The notes beneath the pieces were generated by a model. It was not told where the DNA came from and made no database searches. It saw only the letters and a program-made list of their open reading frames with translations. From positions 1 to 52,176 of the forward strand of contig JANQLM010000120.1 in the NCBI GenBank assembly GCA_028280635.1: DNA of 52,176 nucleotides, written 5' to 3'. The stretch is from Halieaceae bacterium (GTDB lineage: Bacteria; Pseudomonadota; Gammaproteobacteria; Pseudomonadales; Halieaceae). The position numbers and the translations under genes are program-made. How positions within the stretch are numbered: position 1 is the first letter of the stretch; each line of letters begins with the position of its first letter. Below, piece after piece: positions 32,769 through 41,983 of the stretch.

Positions 32769-34109
32769 ATGAAAAATATAAGAGCATTCACTGCAAAGCC
32801 GATGGCCGCCGCTGTACTGGCCGCGCTGGCTTCGTCCGGCAGTCTGGCCGCCAGTGAAGACGTGGAAGGTCGGATCGCCGAGCTGGAACGCCAGCTTGCT
32901 GAATTGAAAGCCATGATGGCAACCAACACTGCCGCCATCGAAAGCAACGCAGAAGAAATCGAGGTCGTGCGCCCGATACGCAAGGGCACCAAGTTCACCT
33001 ACGGTGGCTACATACAGCTTGATTCCCTCACCACTGACTACCAGGAAGGCGACCCCGGCAACCGCCTGATTGATGACTTCCTGGTGCCGTCGCTGATCCC
33101 GGTAGAGCCCATGGAGGGCAGCGCGGATAATTTTGTAGACACCAATATCCACGCCAAGGGCTCGCGCTTTTACTTCGACACCTCCACTGACACCGACGCC
33201 GGAAACATCTCCTCACGCATCGAACTCGATTTCATGCTCAGTGAGAACGGTGACGAGCGTATCTCCAACTCCTGGAACTCGCGGATCCGCCACGCCTATG
33301 TGAAGTGGCAGTACAGCGAAGACGCCTCAATCCTGGCGGGACAAACCTGGTCGACCTTCTTCAACGTGGGGGCGCTCCCCGACCTGATCGATTTTGTCGG
33401 CCCGGTAGGCACCATCTTTGATCGCCAGCCGCTGGTGCGCTGGACCAAGGGCCCCTGGCAGTTCGCGGTTGAGAACCCCGCCACCCGGCTCAACCAGGTG
33501 GAAGATGGCCTGCCGCAGATCCGCCTGGACGACGCCGAGGACCTGCCCGACATCGTCGCCCGCTACAACGGCAAGACCGGCGACCTGAGCTGGTCCTTCG
33601 CTGCCATCGCCCGCGAACTGGGCTACGAGGACCGCTCCGAGAGCGATTCCTTCAAGGAGGATTCCGACGAGGAATTCGGTTACGGGCTGAGCCTGGCGGG
33701 CAAGTGGATGCTGGGCAAGGATGACATCCGTTTCATGGCCAGCTACGGCTCGGCACTGGGCCGCTATATGGGTCTGAACTCATACAACGATGGCTATATT
33801 GCGGACGACGGTTCCATCGACACCATCGACCAGTGGGGCGCCTTCGTGGCCTACCAGCACTACTGGTCACCCCGCTGGCGCTCGACGTTCTCGTTGTCGG
33901 CCTCCGGGGCAGACAACCCCAGCACCATGGAGTTCATGGATGCCGGTTCCCTCAACAAGAGCTACCAGTCCTTTCACGCCAACCTGAACTTCCTGCCGGC
34001 GCCGCGCATGCAGATTGGCGGTGAGTTGATCTACGGCTACCGGGAACTGGAAGACGGACGCGAGGGTGAGCTGTACCGGATCCAATTCGCGGTCAAGCAC
34101 GCCTTCTAG
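32769..34109 (+). CDS. DcaP-like outer-membrane porin
   Basis: 446 residues from ATG 32769, which has GAGGAG upstream and begins directly with the signal peptide (KNIRAFTAKPMAAAVLAALASSGSLAA). After cleavage a short coiled coil (residues 30-65, VEGRIAELERQLAELKAM) precedes a beta-barrel ending in QFAVKHAF, with the C-terminal Phe typical of outer-membrane proteins. DcaP-type porins are trimeric channels for dicarboxylates and other small anions. The gene diverges from acs and shares candidate CrbR sites, so it probably provides outer-membrane entry for acetate or other carboxylates. Confidence 0.9.
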   Translation: MKNIRAFTAKPMAAAVLAALASSGSLAASEDVEGRIAELERQLAELKAMMATNTAAIESNAEEIEVVRPIRKGTKFTYGGYIQLDSLTTDYQEGDPGNRLIDDFLVPSLIPVEPMEGSADNFVDTNIHAKGSRFYFDTSTDTDAGNISSRIELDFMLSENGDERISNSWNSRIRHAYVKWQYSEDASILAGQTWSTFFNVGALPDLIDFVGPVGTIFDRQPLVRWTKGPWQFAVENPATRLNQVEDGLPQIRLDDAEDLPDIVARYNGKTGDLSWSFAAIARELGYEDRSESDSFKEDSDEEFGYGLSLAGKWMLGKDDIRFMASYGSALGRYMGLNSYNDGYIADDGSIDTIDQWGAFVAYQHYWSPRWRSTFSLSASGADNPSTMEFMDAGSLNKSYQSFHANLNFLPAPRMQIGGELIYGYRELEDGREGELYRIQFAVKHAF

Positions 34110-34121
34110 GCTGGGGGCGTC

Positions 34122-34137
34122 TTAGACCAAGGTCTAA
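34122..34137. promoter_or_regulatory. Candidate CrbR site 3 (upstream of the symporter pair)
   Basis: TTAGACCAAGGTCTAA is a perfect match to TTAGAC-N4-GTCTAA. A possible -10 TAGGCT starts 24 bp beyond its end, nearly the same spacing as site 2 and its candidate -10. The DUF4212 start codon is 72 bp downstream. Confidence 0.7.
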
Positions 34138-34208
34138 CAGAAAAGCAGTGCACCTGGCGCTAGGCTAGGGACACTAACAACAAAAAACATTCGCACCGGA
34201 GGTGTGTC

Positions 34209-34475
34209 ATGTCACAACTAAGCGATGAACAGGCCAAAGCCTACTGGCAGCGTAACCTGGCCCTGATGGTCAAGCTGCTGGTGATCTGGTTTGTGGTGAG
34301 CTTCGGCTTCGGGATCATCCTGGTCGATGTGCTCAACCAGATCCAGCTCGGCGGCTACAAGCTGGGCTTCTGGTTTGCCCAGCAGGGCTCCATCTACGTA
34401 TTCGTGGGGCTGATCTTCTATTACACCAAGAAAATGGGCGACCTGGACCGCGAGTTCAAGGTCGAGGAGGACTAG
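34209..34475 (+). CDS. DUF4212 small subunit of a sodium/solute symporter
   Basis: 88 residues with two transmembrane helices (about 20-42 and 52-72) and the family pattern YWQRNLALMVKLLVIWFVVSFG. DUF4212 proteins occur almost always directly before a sodium:solute symporter of the VC_2705 group, as here with a 4-bp gap, and are considered its small partner. CGGAGGTG upstream is a strong ribosome site. A candidate CrbR site lies ahead of the pair. Confidence 0.93.
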   Translation: MSQLSDEQAKAYWQRNLALMVKLLVIWFVVSFGFGIILVDVLNQIQLGGYKLGFWFAQQGSIYVFVGLIFYYTKKMGDLDREFKVEED

Positions 34476-34479
34476 CCCC

Positions 34480-36210
34480 ATGGACCTGAAAACCCTGACC
34501 TATCTGGTAGTGGGCGCCACCTTCACCCTCTACATCGGCATCGCGATCTGGTCGCGGGCCGGCTCCACCAAGGACTTCTATGTCGCCGGCGGCGGCGTGC
34601 ACCCGGTGGCCAACGGCATGGCCACGGCTGCGGACTGGATGTCAGCGGCCTCCTTTATTTCCATGGCCGGCCTCATCGCCTTCATGGGCTACGGCGGTTC
34701 CGTGTTCCTGATGGGCTGGACCGGGGGCTTTGTGATCCTCGCCATGTTGCTGGCGCCCTACCTGCGTAAGTACGGCAAGTTCACCGTGCCCGAGTTTATC
34801 GGTGACCGCTACTACTCCAACGCCGCCCGCGCGGTGGCGGTGGTGTGCCTGATCATCTGCTCGGTGACCTATGTGATCGGCCAGATGAAAGGGGTGGGTG
34901 TGGCCTTCTCCCGCTTCCTGGAAGTGGACTACGGCACCGGCCTGCTGGTGGGCATGGCCATCGTGTTCTTCTACGCGGTACTCGGTGGCATGAAGGGCAT
35001 TACCTATACCCAGATTGCCCAGTACTGCGTGCTGATCATGGCCTACACCATTCCGGCCATCTTCATCAGCCTCAATCTCACCGGCAACCCGCTGCCGCAG
35101 CTTGGCCTGGGTTCCACCATGGCCGGCAGTGAGACCTTCCTGCTGGACAGGCTCGACCAGATGGTGACTGAGCTGGGCTTCCGCGAGTACACCACCGACG
35201 TGCGGCTGTCGGGGCTCAATATGTTTGCCTACACCATGAGCCTGATGATCGGCACCGCGGGCCTGCCCCACGTTATCATCCGCTTCTTCACCGTGCCCAA
35301 GGTACGCGATGCACGCTCCTCCGCGGGCTGGGCGCTGGTATTCATTGCCATTCTTTACACCACGGCACCGGCGGTGGCCGGCATGGCGCGGCTCAACTTC
35401 ATGCAAACCATCGAGCCCCAGCCCGGCCAGCACCTGGTATACGAAGAGCGCCCCCAGTGGTTCAAGAACTGGGAGACCACCGGCCTGCTGGGTTTCGAGG
35501 ACAAGAACGGCGACGGCCGCATCCAGTACTCCGCTGACAGCAGCGTCAACGAGATGGTCAAGGTCGACCGCGACATCATGGTGCTGGCCAACCCGGAAAT
35601 CGCCAGGCTGCCCAACTGGGTGATCGCCCTGGTGGCGGCCGGCGGCCTGGCCGCGGCCCTGTCCACGGCGGCGGGCCTGCTCCTGGCGATTGCCTCGGCC
35701 ATCTCCCATGACCTGCTGAAGGGCATGATCATGCCCGAGATCAGCGAGAAATCAGAGCTGAGGGCCAGTCGTATCGCCATGGCGGTGGCCATCGCCGGCG
35801 CCGGTTACCTGGGGTTCAACCCACCGGACTTTGCGGCGGGCACAGTGGCCCTGGCCTTCGGCCTGGCGGCGTCTTCCATCTTCCCCGCGCTGATGATGGG
35901 CATCTTCTCCAAGAGTGTGAACAAGGAGGGCGCCATCGCCGGCATGGTGGCGGGTATCGGCGTCACCCTGTTCTACGTGTTCCAGCACAAGGGCATCATG
36001 TTTGTCGCTTCTACCGCCTTCCTCGGGGATATGCCGGCCAACTGGTTCCTGGGCATTGAGCCCAACGCGTTTGGTGTGGTCGGTGCCGTGGTGAACTTTG
36101 CGGTGGCCTTCGGGGTCTCCGCCCTGACGGCCAGGCCGCCGGAGAAGATTCGCGATTTGGTCGAGCACATCCGTGTGCCGGTGGGCGCGGAGGCTGCGCA
36201 CAGCCACTGA
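34480..36210 (+). CDS. Sodium/solute symporter, ActP-like (VC_2705 group)
   Basis: 576 residues with about 13 helices. ADWMSAASFISMAGLIAFMGYGG near residue 50 is the SSS family core; GLPHVIIRFFTVPKVRDARSS near residue 265 is also conserved. A soluble insert (about residues 310-365) between helices is typical of this group. It probably imports acetate or another short carboxylate with sodium or protons; pyruvate or lactate cannot be excluded. Co-transcribed with DUF4212 and ending in a strong terminator at 36250. Confidence 0.93.
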   Translation: MDLKTLTYLVVGATFTLYIGIAIWSRAGSTKDFYVAGGGVHPVANGMATAADWMSAASFISMAGLIAFMGYGGSVFLMGWTGGFVILAMLLAPYLRKYGKFTVPEFIGDRYYSNAARAVAVVCLIICSVTYVIGQMKGVGVAFSRFLEVDYGTGLLVGMAIVFFYAVLGGMKGITYTQIAQYCVLIMAYTIPAIFISLNLTGNPLPQLGLGSTMAGSETFLLDRLDQMVTELGFREYTTDVRLSGLNMFAYTMSLMIGTAGLPHVIIRFFTVPKVRDARSSAGWALVFIAILYTTAPAVAGMARLNFMQTIEPQPGQHLVYEERPQWFKNWETTGLLGFEDKNGDGRIQYSADSSVNEMVKVDRDIMVLANPEIARLPNWVIALVAAGGLAAALSTAAGLLLAIASAISHDLLKGMIMPEISEKSELRASRIAMAVAIAGAGYLGFNPPDFAAGTVALAFGLAASSIFPALMMGIFSKSVNKEGAIAGMVAGIGVTLFYVFQHKGIMFVASTAFLGDMPANWFLGIEPNAFGVVGAVVNFAVAFGVSALTARPPEKIRDLVEHIRVPVGAEAAHSH

Positions 36211-36249
36211 TATTCACCAGGAACAGAACCATCCAGGATCTACCTTGCG

Positions 36250-36278
36250 GGGGCGCTCACCATGGGCGCCCCTTTTTT
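36250..36278 (+). terminator. Terminator of the symporter operon
   Basis: GGGGCGC (36250-36256) and GCGCCCC (36266-36272) form a 7-bp stem, followed by six T. It is 39 bp beyond the symporter stop. Confidence 0.9.
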
Positions 36279-36311
36279 GTAGACTGAAGCTATCGAGGCG
36301 GAGGCTAAACC

Positions 36312-36797
36312 GTGTTCACCAACAAGCATGTGGTTATCGCGCTGATTGTTGCGCCCGTCCTGTCGGTGCTGGCCTGGTTTGCGATCGGCAGCCTGACCGG
36401 CGAGCAGGCCGCCCCGGCGCAGCCTGGCCGGGACTACCCGCTGGTGGCGAAGAGTAGCTGCCGCTGGGCCAGCGGTGTCTGCGAGCTGGAGAACCAGGAC
36501 TTCGAGCTGACCCTGCGATACTCCGACGCCGGCATGTTGCTGCTGCACTCTGCCCACCCCCTTGAGGGTGTGCTGGTCAGCGTATACGACCCCGCCGCCA
36601 GCGGTGATATCCCGCCGGTCGCGCTGTTGCCGGTGGACGAGGCCGGCCACGACTGGCGCCATCCGGCCAGCGATGTACCGGAAGCGGGCGAGCGCATTCG
36701 CCTGGTAGCGGCCGCCGACGGCAGCCGCTACTACGGCGAGATGTCCAGCCAGTTCGCGCAGCCTGGCAATGACACGGTACCCAAGCCGGGGAAATGA
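36312..36797 (+). CDS. Hypothetical membrane-anchored protein
   Basis: 161 residues, not recognised. One N-terminal transmembrane segment (residues 8-28, VIALIVAPVLSVLAWFAIGSL) is followed by a beta-rich soluble part with two cysteines six residues apart (SSCRWASGVCEL), facing the periplasm by charge distribution. The stop overlaps the next gene's start by 4 bp (ATGA), so the two are translationally coupled. A similar short protein before the DUF294 gene suggests a membrane partner for that signalling protein, but this is inference. Confidence 0.8.
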   Translation: MFTNKHVVIALIVAPVLSVLAWFAIGSLTGEQAAPAQPGRDYPLVAKSSCRWASGVCELENQDFELTLRYSDAGMLLLHSAHPLEGVLVSVYDPAASGDIPPVALLPVDEAGHDWRHPASDVPEAGERIRLVAAADGSRYYGEMSSQFAQPGNDTVPKPGK

Positions 36798-38647
36798 CCG
36801 ACTCGCTGCCGGCAGAGCTGTCTGAGATCGCCGCTTTTCTCGGCGCATCGCCACCTCTTAATGAGCTGAGCGCCGAGCAGCAGGCCCTGGCGGCGGCCAC
36901 CCTGCAGATCACCTACCATCCCCAGGGGGAGAGCTTCGAGCAGGGCGCACAGCCTGGTGGCCTGCGTATCCTGCGCAGCGGCGCGGTGGATATCCGCGAT
37001 GCCGAAGGCGCGCTGCTCGACCGCCTGGGTGAGGGTGAGAGTTTCCATATCGACGGGCTCAACGCTGAACAGGGCGAAGTGGGCGCCACGGTGATTGAGG
37101 ACGCATTGATCTACCTGCTGCCGGATGTCGAGTACCGCCGCCTGCGTAATGAACACCGCTCGGTAGATCGCTACTTCAGCGGCCAGCGCAGCCGGCGACT
37201 GCGACGGGCAGCCCGCTACGAGCCACAGCCCCACAGCATGATGCGGGAAGTGCATACGGTGATGGCGCGTGACCTGCTGACGGTCACACCGATGGAGACC
37301 GTGCAGGTCGCTACCGCCGTGATGTCGGAACGCCGCGTATCGTCCGCCTTCGTCGTTGAGCACGGGGAGCTGCTGGGCATTGTCACCGACCGCGACGTAC
37401 GCGCCCGCTATGCGGCGGCGGGGCTCGATCCCTCCACCCCGGTGGGAGAGATCATGACGGCGAATCCGGAAACCATCCTCGGCACCGACACCCTGTTCAG
37501 CAGCATGCTGCTGATGACCCAACGCGGGTACCACCACCTGCCCGTCGTTGAAGACGGCAAGCTGGTGGGCATAGTCACCACCAGCGACCTGATCCTCGCC
37601 CGCCAGGATGACCCGGTCTACCTGGTGCAGCACGTTTCCCGCAGTGACTGCGTCGACGCCCTGGTGGAACTGGTAAAGGGTATGCCCAACCTGATGGTGC
37701 AGTGGGTCAGTTCCGGCATGCGCGCCCAGCAGGTGTCGCGCATTCTCACGGCGATTTCCGACGCGGTGACGGTGCGCCTGATCCAGCTCGCCGAGGCGGA
37801 GCTGGGCCCGGCTCCCATCCCCTATTGCTGGGTGGGTTTCGGCTCCCAGGCGCGGGGGGAGCAGTTGCTGGGCGCCGACCAGGACAACGGTCTGCTGCTG
37901 TCAGAAGACTACGGCGAGGAGCATGCCGCCTACTTTGAGTCGCTGGCGAATCGGGTCTGTGACGGTCTGAATGCCTGCGGCTACGACTACTGCAATGGCG
38001 GCATCATGGCCAGCAACGCCGAATGGCGCCAGCCGCTGTCCACCTGGCTGGCTTACGTGGACAAGTGGACCCGCTCGCCGACCCCGGATGCGGTGATGCG
38101 GGTGTCCATCTTTTTCGACCTGCGTGGTATTCACGGTGATGCCGCGATGGTGGAGCAACTCCAGTCCCATATGCTGGAGCGCGCCGCCAGCAACAGCATC
38201 TTCCTGGCAGCGCTGGCGGCCAATGCCCTGGATGCCTCGACCCCGCTGGGGATTTTCCGTCGCTTCGTGGTAGACCGGGACGGCGAGCACCGCGACAGCC
38301 TGGACCTGAAGAAACGCGGCATCCTGCTGGCCACCGATACCGCGCGGCTGCACGCCCTGGCCCATCGGGTGGCGGCGGTGAACACCGACGAACGCCTGGA
38401 GGCACTGGCCCGGGGCAAGCACATGGCCATGGGCGACAGCCGCAACCTCGCCGATGCGCTGCGTTTTATGCAGCAACTGCGTATCCAGCACCAGGCCGCC
38501 CAGGTCAGCCGCGGTGAGACGCCGGATAACTTCCTCAACCCCAACGACCTGCCCAAACTCGCACGCGAGCAGCTGCGCGACGCCTTCAAGATTCTCGACG
38601 ACGCGCAGGCCGCCCTGCGCCAGTCCTACCGTGCCGGTCTCGGTTGA
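36794..38647 (+). CDS. cNMP-binding, CBS-pair and DUF294 nucleotidyltransferase-like signalling protein
   Basis: 617 residues. Order: cyclic-nucleotide-binding-like domain (about 20-125), two CBS motifs (about 155-275; TVMARDLLTVTP and VGEIMTANPETIL), then DUF294 with a GlnD-like nucleotidyltransferase signature GSQARGEQLLGADQDNG (about 355-371, including GS, R, and the two Asp), and a C-terminal helical domain. CBS pairs bind adenine nucleotides. The protein probably senses cell energy state and may transfer or remove nucleotidyl groups, but no reaction is known. It is coupled to the genes on both sides by start/stop overlaps. Confidence 0.92.
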   Translation: MTDSLPAELSEIAAFLGASPPLNELSAEQQALAAATLQITYHPQGESFEQGAQPGGLRILRSGAVDIRDAEGALLDRLGEGESFHIDGLNAEQGEVGATVIEDALIYLLPDVEYRRLRNEHRSVDRYFSGQRSRRLRRAARYEPQPHSMMREVHTVMARDLLTVTPMETVQVATAVMSERRVSSAFVVEHGELLGIVTDRDVRARYAAAGLDPSTPVGEIMTANPETILGTDTLFSSMLLMTQRGYHHLPVVEDGKLVGIVTTSDLILARQDDPVYLVQHVSRSDCVDALVELVKGMPNLMVQWVSSGMRAQQVSRILTAISDAVTVRLIQLAEAELGPAPIPYCWVGFGSQARGEQLLGADQDNGLLLSEDYGEEHAAYFESLANRVCDGLNACGYDYCNGGIMASNAEWRQPLSTWLAYVDKWTRSPTPDAVMRVSIFFDLRGIHGDAAMVEQLQSHMLERAASNSIFLAALAANALDASTPLGIFRRFVVDRDGEHRDSLDLKKRGILLATDTARLHALAHRVAAVNTDERLEALARGKHMAMGDSRNLADALRFMQQLRIQHQAAQVSRGETPDNFLNPNDLPKLAREQLRDAFKILDDAQAALRQSYRAGLG

Positions 38648-39302
38648 ACTGCCGCGCTGGCGTTGGCGGCGTCGGGCCGATGACTGCCTGCGCGACTTCT
38701 GGTCCGCGCCGCTGCCGTCGAAGCGTGCCGACTGGCGCGAGGTCGAGTTCCTGGCCCTGGATGCGGAAATGTCCTCCCTGGACCCGGACGAGGGTGAACT
38801 GCTGAGCCTCGGCTGGGTAGTGATTCGGGATGGCGGCATCGCCCTGGATAGCGCCCACCATGTGGTGATTCGTCCCAGTCAGTCCGTGGGGCAGAGTGCC
38901 ACGATTCACCAGCTACGGGACTGCGAGGTGGCGGAGGGAGTGGATACCGGTGCGGCCCTGGATTCTCTGCTGGACGCGGCGCGGGGCCGGGTACTGGTGT
39001 TTCACCACGCTCCGCTGGACCTCGCCTACCTGGACCGGGTGAGCCTGGCGCAGCACGGCGCGCCGCTGTTGCAGCCGCACCTGTGTACCCTGCAGATGGA
39101 AAAGCGCCTGCTCGAGCGCCGCGAGCAGGCCCTCAAGCGCGGCGACCTGACCCTGGGCGCCTGCCGGCGCCGCTACCACCTGCCGGACTACCACGGTCAC
39201 AACGCGCTGTGGGATGCGCTGGCGACCGCCGAACTGTTGCTGGCCCAGACCGCCTGCCGCAGTCGCGGCCGGGGGCTGACGCTACGTCAGTTGGCGGGCT
39301 AG
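38631..39302 (+). CDS. DnaQ-like 3'-5' exonuclease
   Basis: 223 residues if the GTG at 38631 is the start; the longer open frame upstream lies inside the DUF294 gene and reads as nonsense. DEDDh-type motifs are FLALDAEMSSLD (Exo I, Asp and Glu about residues 42-44), HHAPLDLAYLD (Exo II), and HGHNALWDALATAELL (Exo III, His and Asp). It should remove nucleotides from 3' ends of DNA or RNA. It overlaps the DUF294 gene by 17 bp. This pairing of exonuclease and DUF294 next to acetate transport genes recurs in gammaproteobacteria, as far as I recall. Confidence 0.9.
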   Translation: MPVSVELPRWRWRRRADDCLRDFWSAPLPSKRADWREVEFLALDAEMSSLDPDEGELLSLGWVVIRDGGIALDSAHHVVIRPSQSVGQSATIHQLRDCEVAEGVDTGAALDSLLDAARGRVLVFHHAPLDLAYLDRVSLAQHGAPLLQPHLCTLQMEKRLLERREQALKRGDLTLGACRRRYHLPDYHGHNALWDALATAELLLAQTACRSRGRGLTLRQLAG

Positions 39303-40237
39303 GCCGCGTTACGGCATATCGCCTCGATATGGCGGTGATCGGTACCGCAGCAACCCCCCAGCACGGTGACCTCTGGTAGCAGGCGGTTGATGGCGGCAAC
39401 TTCCGCACCGAACTCCAGCGGGTTCCCCTCGTCGAGAGTTTCCGCATTGTCCAGCTCTTCGTGGCTCATCCGGGAAGCATTGCCACGCACACCGCGCAGG
39501 CGCTGCACCCAGGGTGCCTGGGAATCCAGCAGGTGTCGGAAGTGGCTGGGGTGCGCGCAATTGATCATGTAGTAAGCCGGCCAGCCGTCGGTGGCGGCGT
39601 CCACTGACTCGATGGCGCTGGCGAGGCTGTCCCCGGTGGGCAGGCTGCCGTCGGTTTCCACCGTGAACGACAGGCACAGTGGCATACCCAGCGTCTTCGC
39701 GGCACGGGCGATACCGACGGCCTCATCCAGGTAGTTGATGGTCAGCGCGCCGAGCATATCCGCAGCACTGGCGGCGAACACGGCGATCTGCTCGCCGTGA
39801 TAGTCCTCGGCCTCCTCGGCTGACATCGCGTGGTCGGGCGCGTAGCCGTCTCCCCGCGGGCCGATATTGCCGCTGATCACTACCGGCGTGGTCTCGCTGT
39901 CGTGTTCGGCGCGCAGATCGACCAGGAACTCCACGGCTTCCCGGTTGAGTCGCGCCAGCTCCGCCGGTGAATCGCCCAGCTTCCGAGCCCAGTCGGCGTT
40001 GGCACGCCAGGTCGGCGTTTCCAGCAGCAGGCCGACCGAGTAGGCCCGCGCCAGGGCAAAGTAGTCATCGTAATACTCGCGCAGGGTTTGCCGGCCCTGT
40101 GCGGTTTTCAGCAGGTCGTAGGCGGCAAACTCCGGCAACTCGATCTGCTTCTGGAAGCACATGACGGTCTCCAGACCGCCGTCCGTGATGAAACGGCGCT
40201 CGCCCAACTGTGGAAGATTATTGCGGTACTTACCCAT
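39299..40237 (-). CDS. Homocysteine S-methyltransferase family protein
   Basis: 312 residues from ATG 40237, which has AGGGTGAG upstream; a GTG three codons earlier is less likely. TIM-barrel family marks: ITDGGLETVM at the start, INCAHPSHF (first zinc Cys, about residue 228), and LGGCCGTDHRHI near the end (paired Cys). Zinc-bound thiol lets the family move a methyl group to homocysteine or related thiols from S-methylmethionine or similar donors. The donor is not known. Its end overlaps the exonuclease gene tail to tail by 4 bp. Divergent from a TetR-type gene 212 bp away, which could regulate it. Confidence 0.9.
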   Translation of the reverse strand: MGKYRNNLPQLGERRFITDGGLETVMCFQKQIELPEFAAYDLLKTAQGRQTLREYYDDYFALARAYSVGLLLETPTWRANADWARKLGDSPAELARLNREAVEFLVDLRAEHDSETTPVVISGNIGPRGDGYAPDHAMSAEEAEDYHGEQIAVFAASAADMLGALTINYLDEAVGIARAAKTLGMPLCLSFTVETDGSLPTGDSLASAIESVDAATDGWPAYYMINCAHPSHFRHLLDSQAPWVQRLRGVRGNASRMSHEELDNAETLDEGNPLEFGAEVAAINRLLPEVTVLGGCCGTDHRHIEAICRNAA

Positions 40238-40449
40238 GGTTCTCACCCTGAATTCTTCTGGCCGAATGCGGCCCGAGTAGGCGCAAATCCTAGGTTTTCG
40301 CCCTGCGCCGATCTAGTGAACCGGCAGTACTTTCTTTCAACTTTTTCAAAAACTGCTTAACTGTCAGTAACATGCGGAAATTTGTGCAGCCGCCTGGAGC
40401 GCCACCTGCGCCCGCGGAGCGAAGAAACTGCACTTACGGTATAGAAACT

Positions 40450-41091
40450 ATGTCTACCAAAGGCCAGGCAACGCGGGAACGGCTGCTGGATATCGCCGAG
40501 CAGCACTTCCTCGCCCACGGATTTGCGGGCACATCCATCGAGACCCTCATCACCGAGGCAGGACTCACCAAGGGCGGTTTCTTCTACCACTTTGACGGCA
40601 AGAACGACCTCGCCCTGGCCTTGCTACAGCGCTACCGGCGCAACGACGAGCTGCTGTTTCGCGAGTACTTCGAGCGCGCCGCGGAGCTGACCGAGGAGCC
40701 TTTGCAGCAGATGCTGATCTTCGTGAAGCTTTTCGCGGAGGGCATGGCCGACATGGAAGGTCTGCACCCCGGTTGCCTGATCGCCTCGTTCACCTATGAG
40801 TGGAAGGAAGTGAATGACGAGGTGCGGGGCGTCACCGCTGATATCGTTCGCGACTGGCGGCGAATCTTCAGGGAGCAGTTCGAAAAGATCGATCGGCAAT
40901 ACACCCCGCCGGAAGACACCAGCAGCGACGATCTCGCCGATATGCTCACCACGATCCTGGAAGGGGGCATCACGCTGTCGCGGGCGTTGAACGACCCCGA
41001 CATCCTGGTGCGGCAGTTGCTGGAATATCGCCGCTACGTGCAGCTACTCTACACACAGGCCCCACCCCGGGGCTCGGCCGCGACTATCTAA
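40450..41091 (+). CDS. TetR/AcrR-family regulator
   Basis: 213 residues from ATG 40450; the upstream extension to 40372 lacks conserved sequence. The helix-turn-helix is TRERLLDIAEQHFLAHGFAGTSIETL then AGLTKGGFFYHFDGKNDLA (residues about 8-55), a classical TetR DNA-binding domain. The ligand domain is not assignable. It diverges from the homocysteine methyltransferase gene and converges on the Crp-type gene with a 4-bp overlap. Target unknown. Confidence 0.92.
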   Translation: MSTKGQATRERLLDIAEQHFLAHGFAGTSIETLITEAGLTKGGFFYHFDGKNDLALALLQRYRRNDELLFREYFERAAELTEEPLQQMLIFVKLFAEGMADMEGLHPGCLIASFTYEWKEVNDEVRGVTADIVRDWRRIFREQFEKIDRQYTPPEDTSSDDLADMLTTILEGGITLSRALNDPDILVRQLLEYRRYVQLLYTQAPPRGSAATI

Positions 41092-41807
41092 TCGCCGGTG
41101 TAGGTGGGGACGATGGCCTCGGCGCCGATCAGGTCTTCCACCGGCTTTAGCAGACCCTCAAGATCGCGTACGTACACCTTGCCGTAGCTGCTGCGAATCA
41201 GCCCCGCCCGTTCCAGCCGCTTCATCTCCTGGCTTACCGCCTGGCGGGTGCCACCGAGCATACTGGCCAGGGTTTCATGGGACAGCGGGTCGACCAGGAT
41301 GTCGCCATTGTCCTGGGGAGTACCGGCACCGTAGGCGGTGCGCGCCAGCAACCGCGCCAGGCGCTGGCCCAGGCTCAGGGCGCGGGATTCCTCGGCGTGC
41401 ATATAGAAGAAGCGCACCCGGTAGGCCAGCAGTTTGTTCAACTCCTGGGCGATCTCCGGGTGGGTGGCGTAGAGGTGATCGAAGCTGGCTTTGTCCAGTA
41501 CCAGCAGTTCCGAGTCTTCGGCGGCCAGCGCCGAATTGAAACGCGGCAGGCCGTCAATCATGCCGACCTCGCCGATGCAGTCTCCGCTGCGCAGCTCCCC
41601 GAGGGTGACTTCGCGGCCGGACTCGGTGGTGTTGCAGATGCGCACCCGCCCGCGCTGGATCATGTAGCAGGCCTCGGGTGTGGAGCCCAGGGTATAGACG
41701 GCTTCACCGGCCGCCACCCGGCGGGTGGCCATGGCGCCCAGCACCGCCGCCTGCACCTGGTTGGGCAGGCGCGATATCCAACTGTGTAGTCCCGGTAGTC
41801 CCAGCAT
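41088..41807 (-). CDS. Crp/Fnr-family regulator
   Basis: 239 residues. The cyclic-nucleotide-binding-like beta barrel (about 20-125) includes GDCIGEVGMIDGLPRFNSALAAE; a dimer helix and a winged-helix domain follow with DPLSHETLASMLGGTRQAVSQEMKRLERAGLI (about 170-205). There is no N-terminal cysteine cluster as in Fnr. The effector may be cAMP or something else. It diverges from ilvD (177 bp between starts). Confidence 0.92.
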   Translation of the reverse strand: MLGLPGLHSWISRLPNQVQAAVLGAMATRRVAAGEAVYTLGSTPEACYMIQRGRVRICNTTESGREVTLGELRSGDCIGEVGMIDGLPRFNSALAAEDSELLVLDKASFDHLYATHPEIAQELNKLLAYRVRFFYMHAEESRALSLGQRLARLLARTAYGAGTPQDNGDILVDPLSHETLASMLGGTRQAVSQEMKRLERAGLIRSSYGKVYVRDLEGLLKPVEDLIGAEAIVPTYTGD

Positions 41808-41983
41808 CTGTGTATGTCCCGATGAGCCCCGGATTCTGCATCAGGGGGCCATGGCTTGTAAAAGCGACGCCGGCCAATTGTCGTCTAGCTGACAGTCTTT
41901 GCGGCCGGCGCCTGCTAGGCTTGTGGTACCTCAACCGTGCCCCCAGGGGCACACACAATTAAATGCATAGCTGGAATTGACCG

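Noticed and set aside
34642-35709. 355-codon minus-strand frame opposite the symporter
   Set aside because: Composition typical of antisense to hydrophobic helices; the plus-strand gene is clear.
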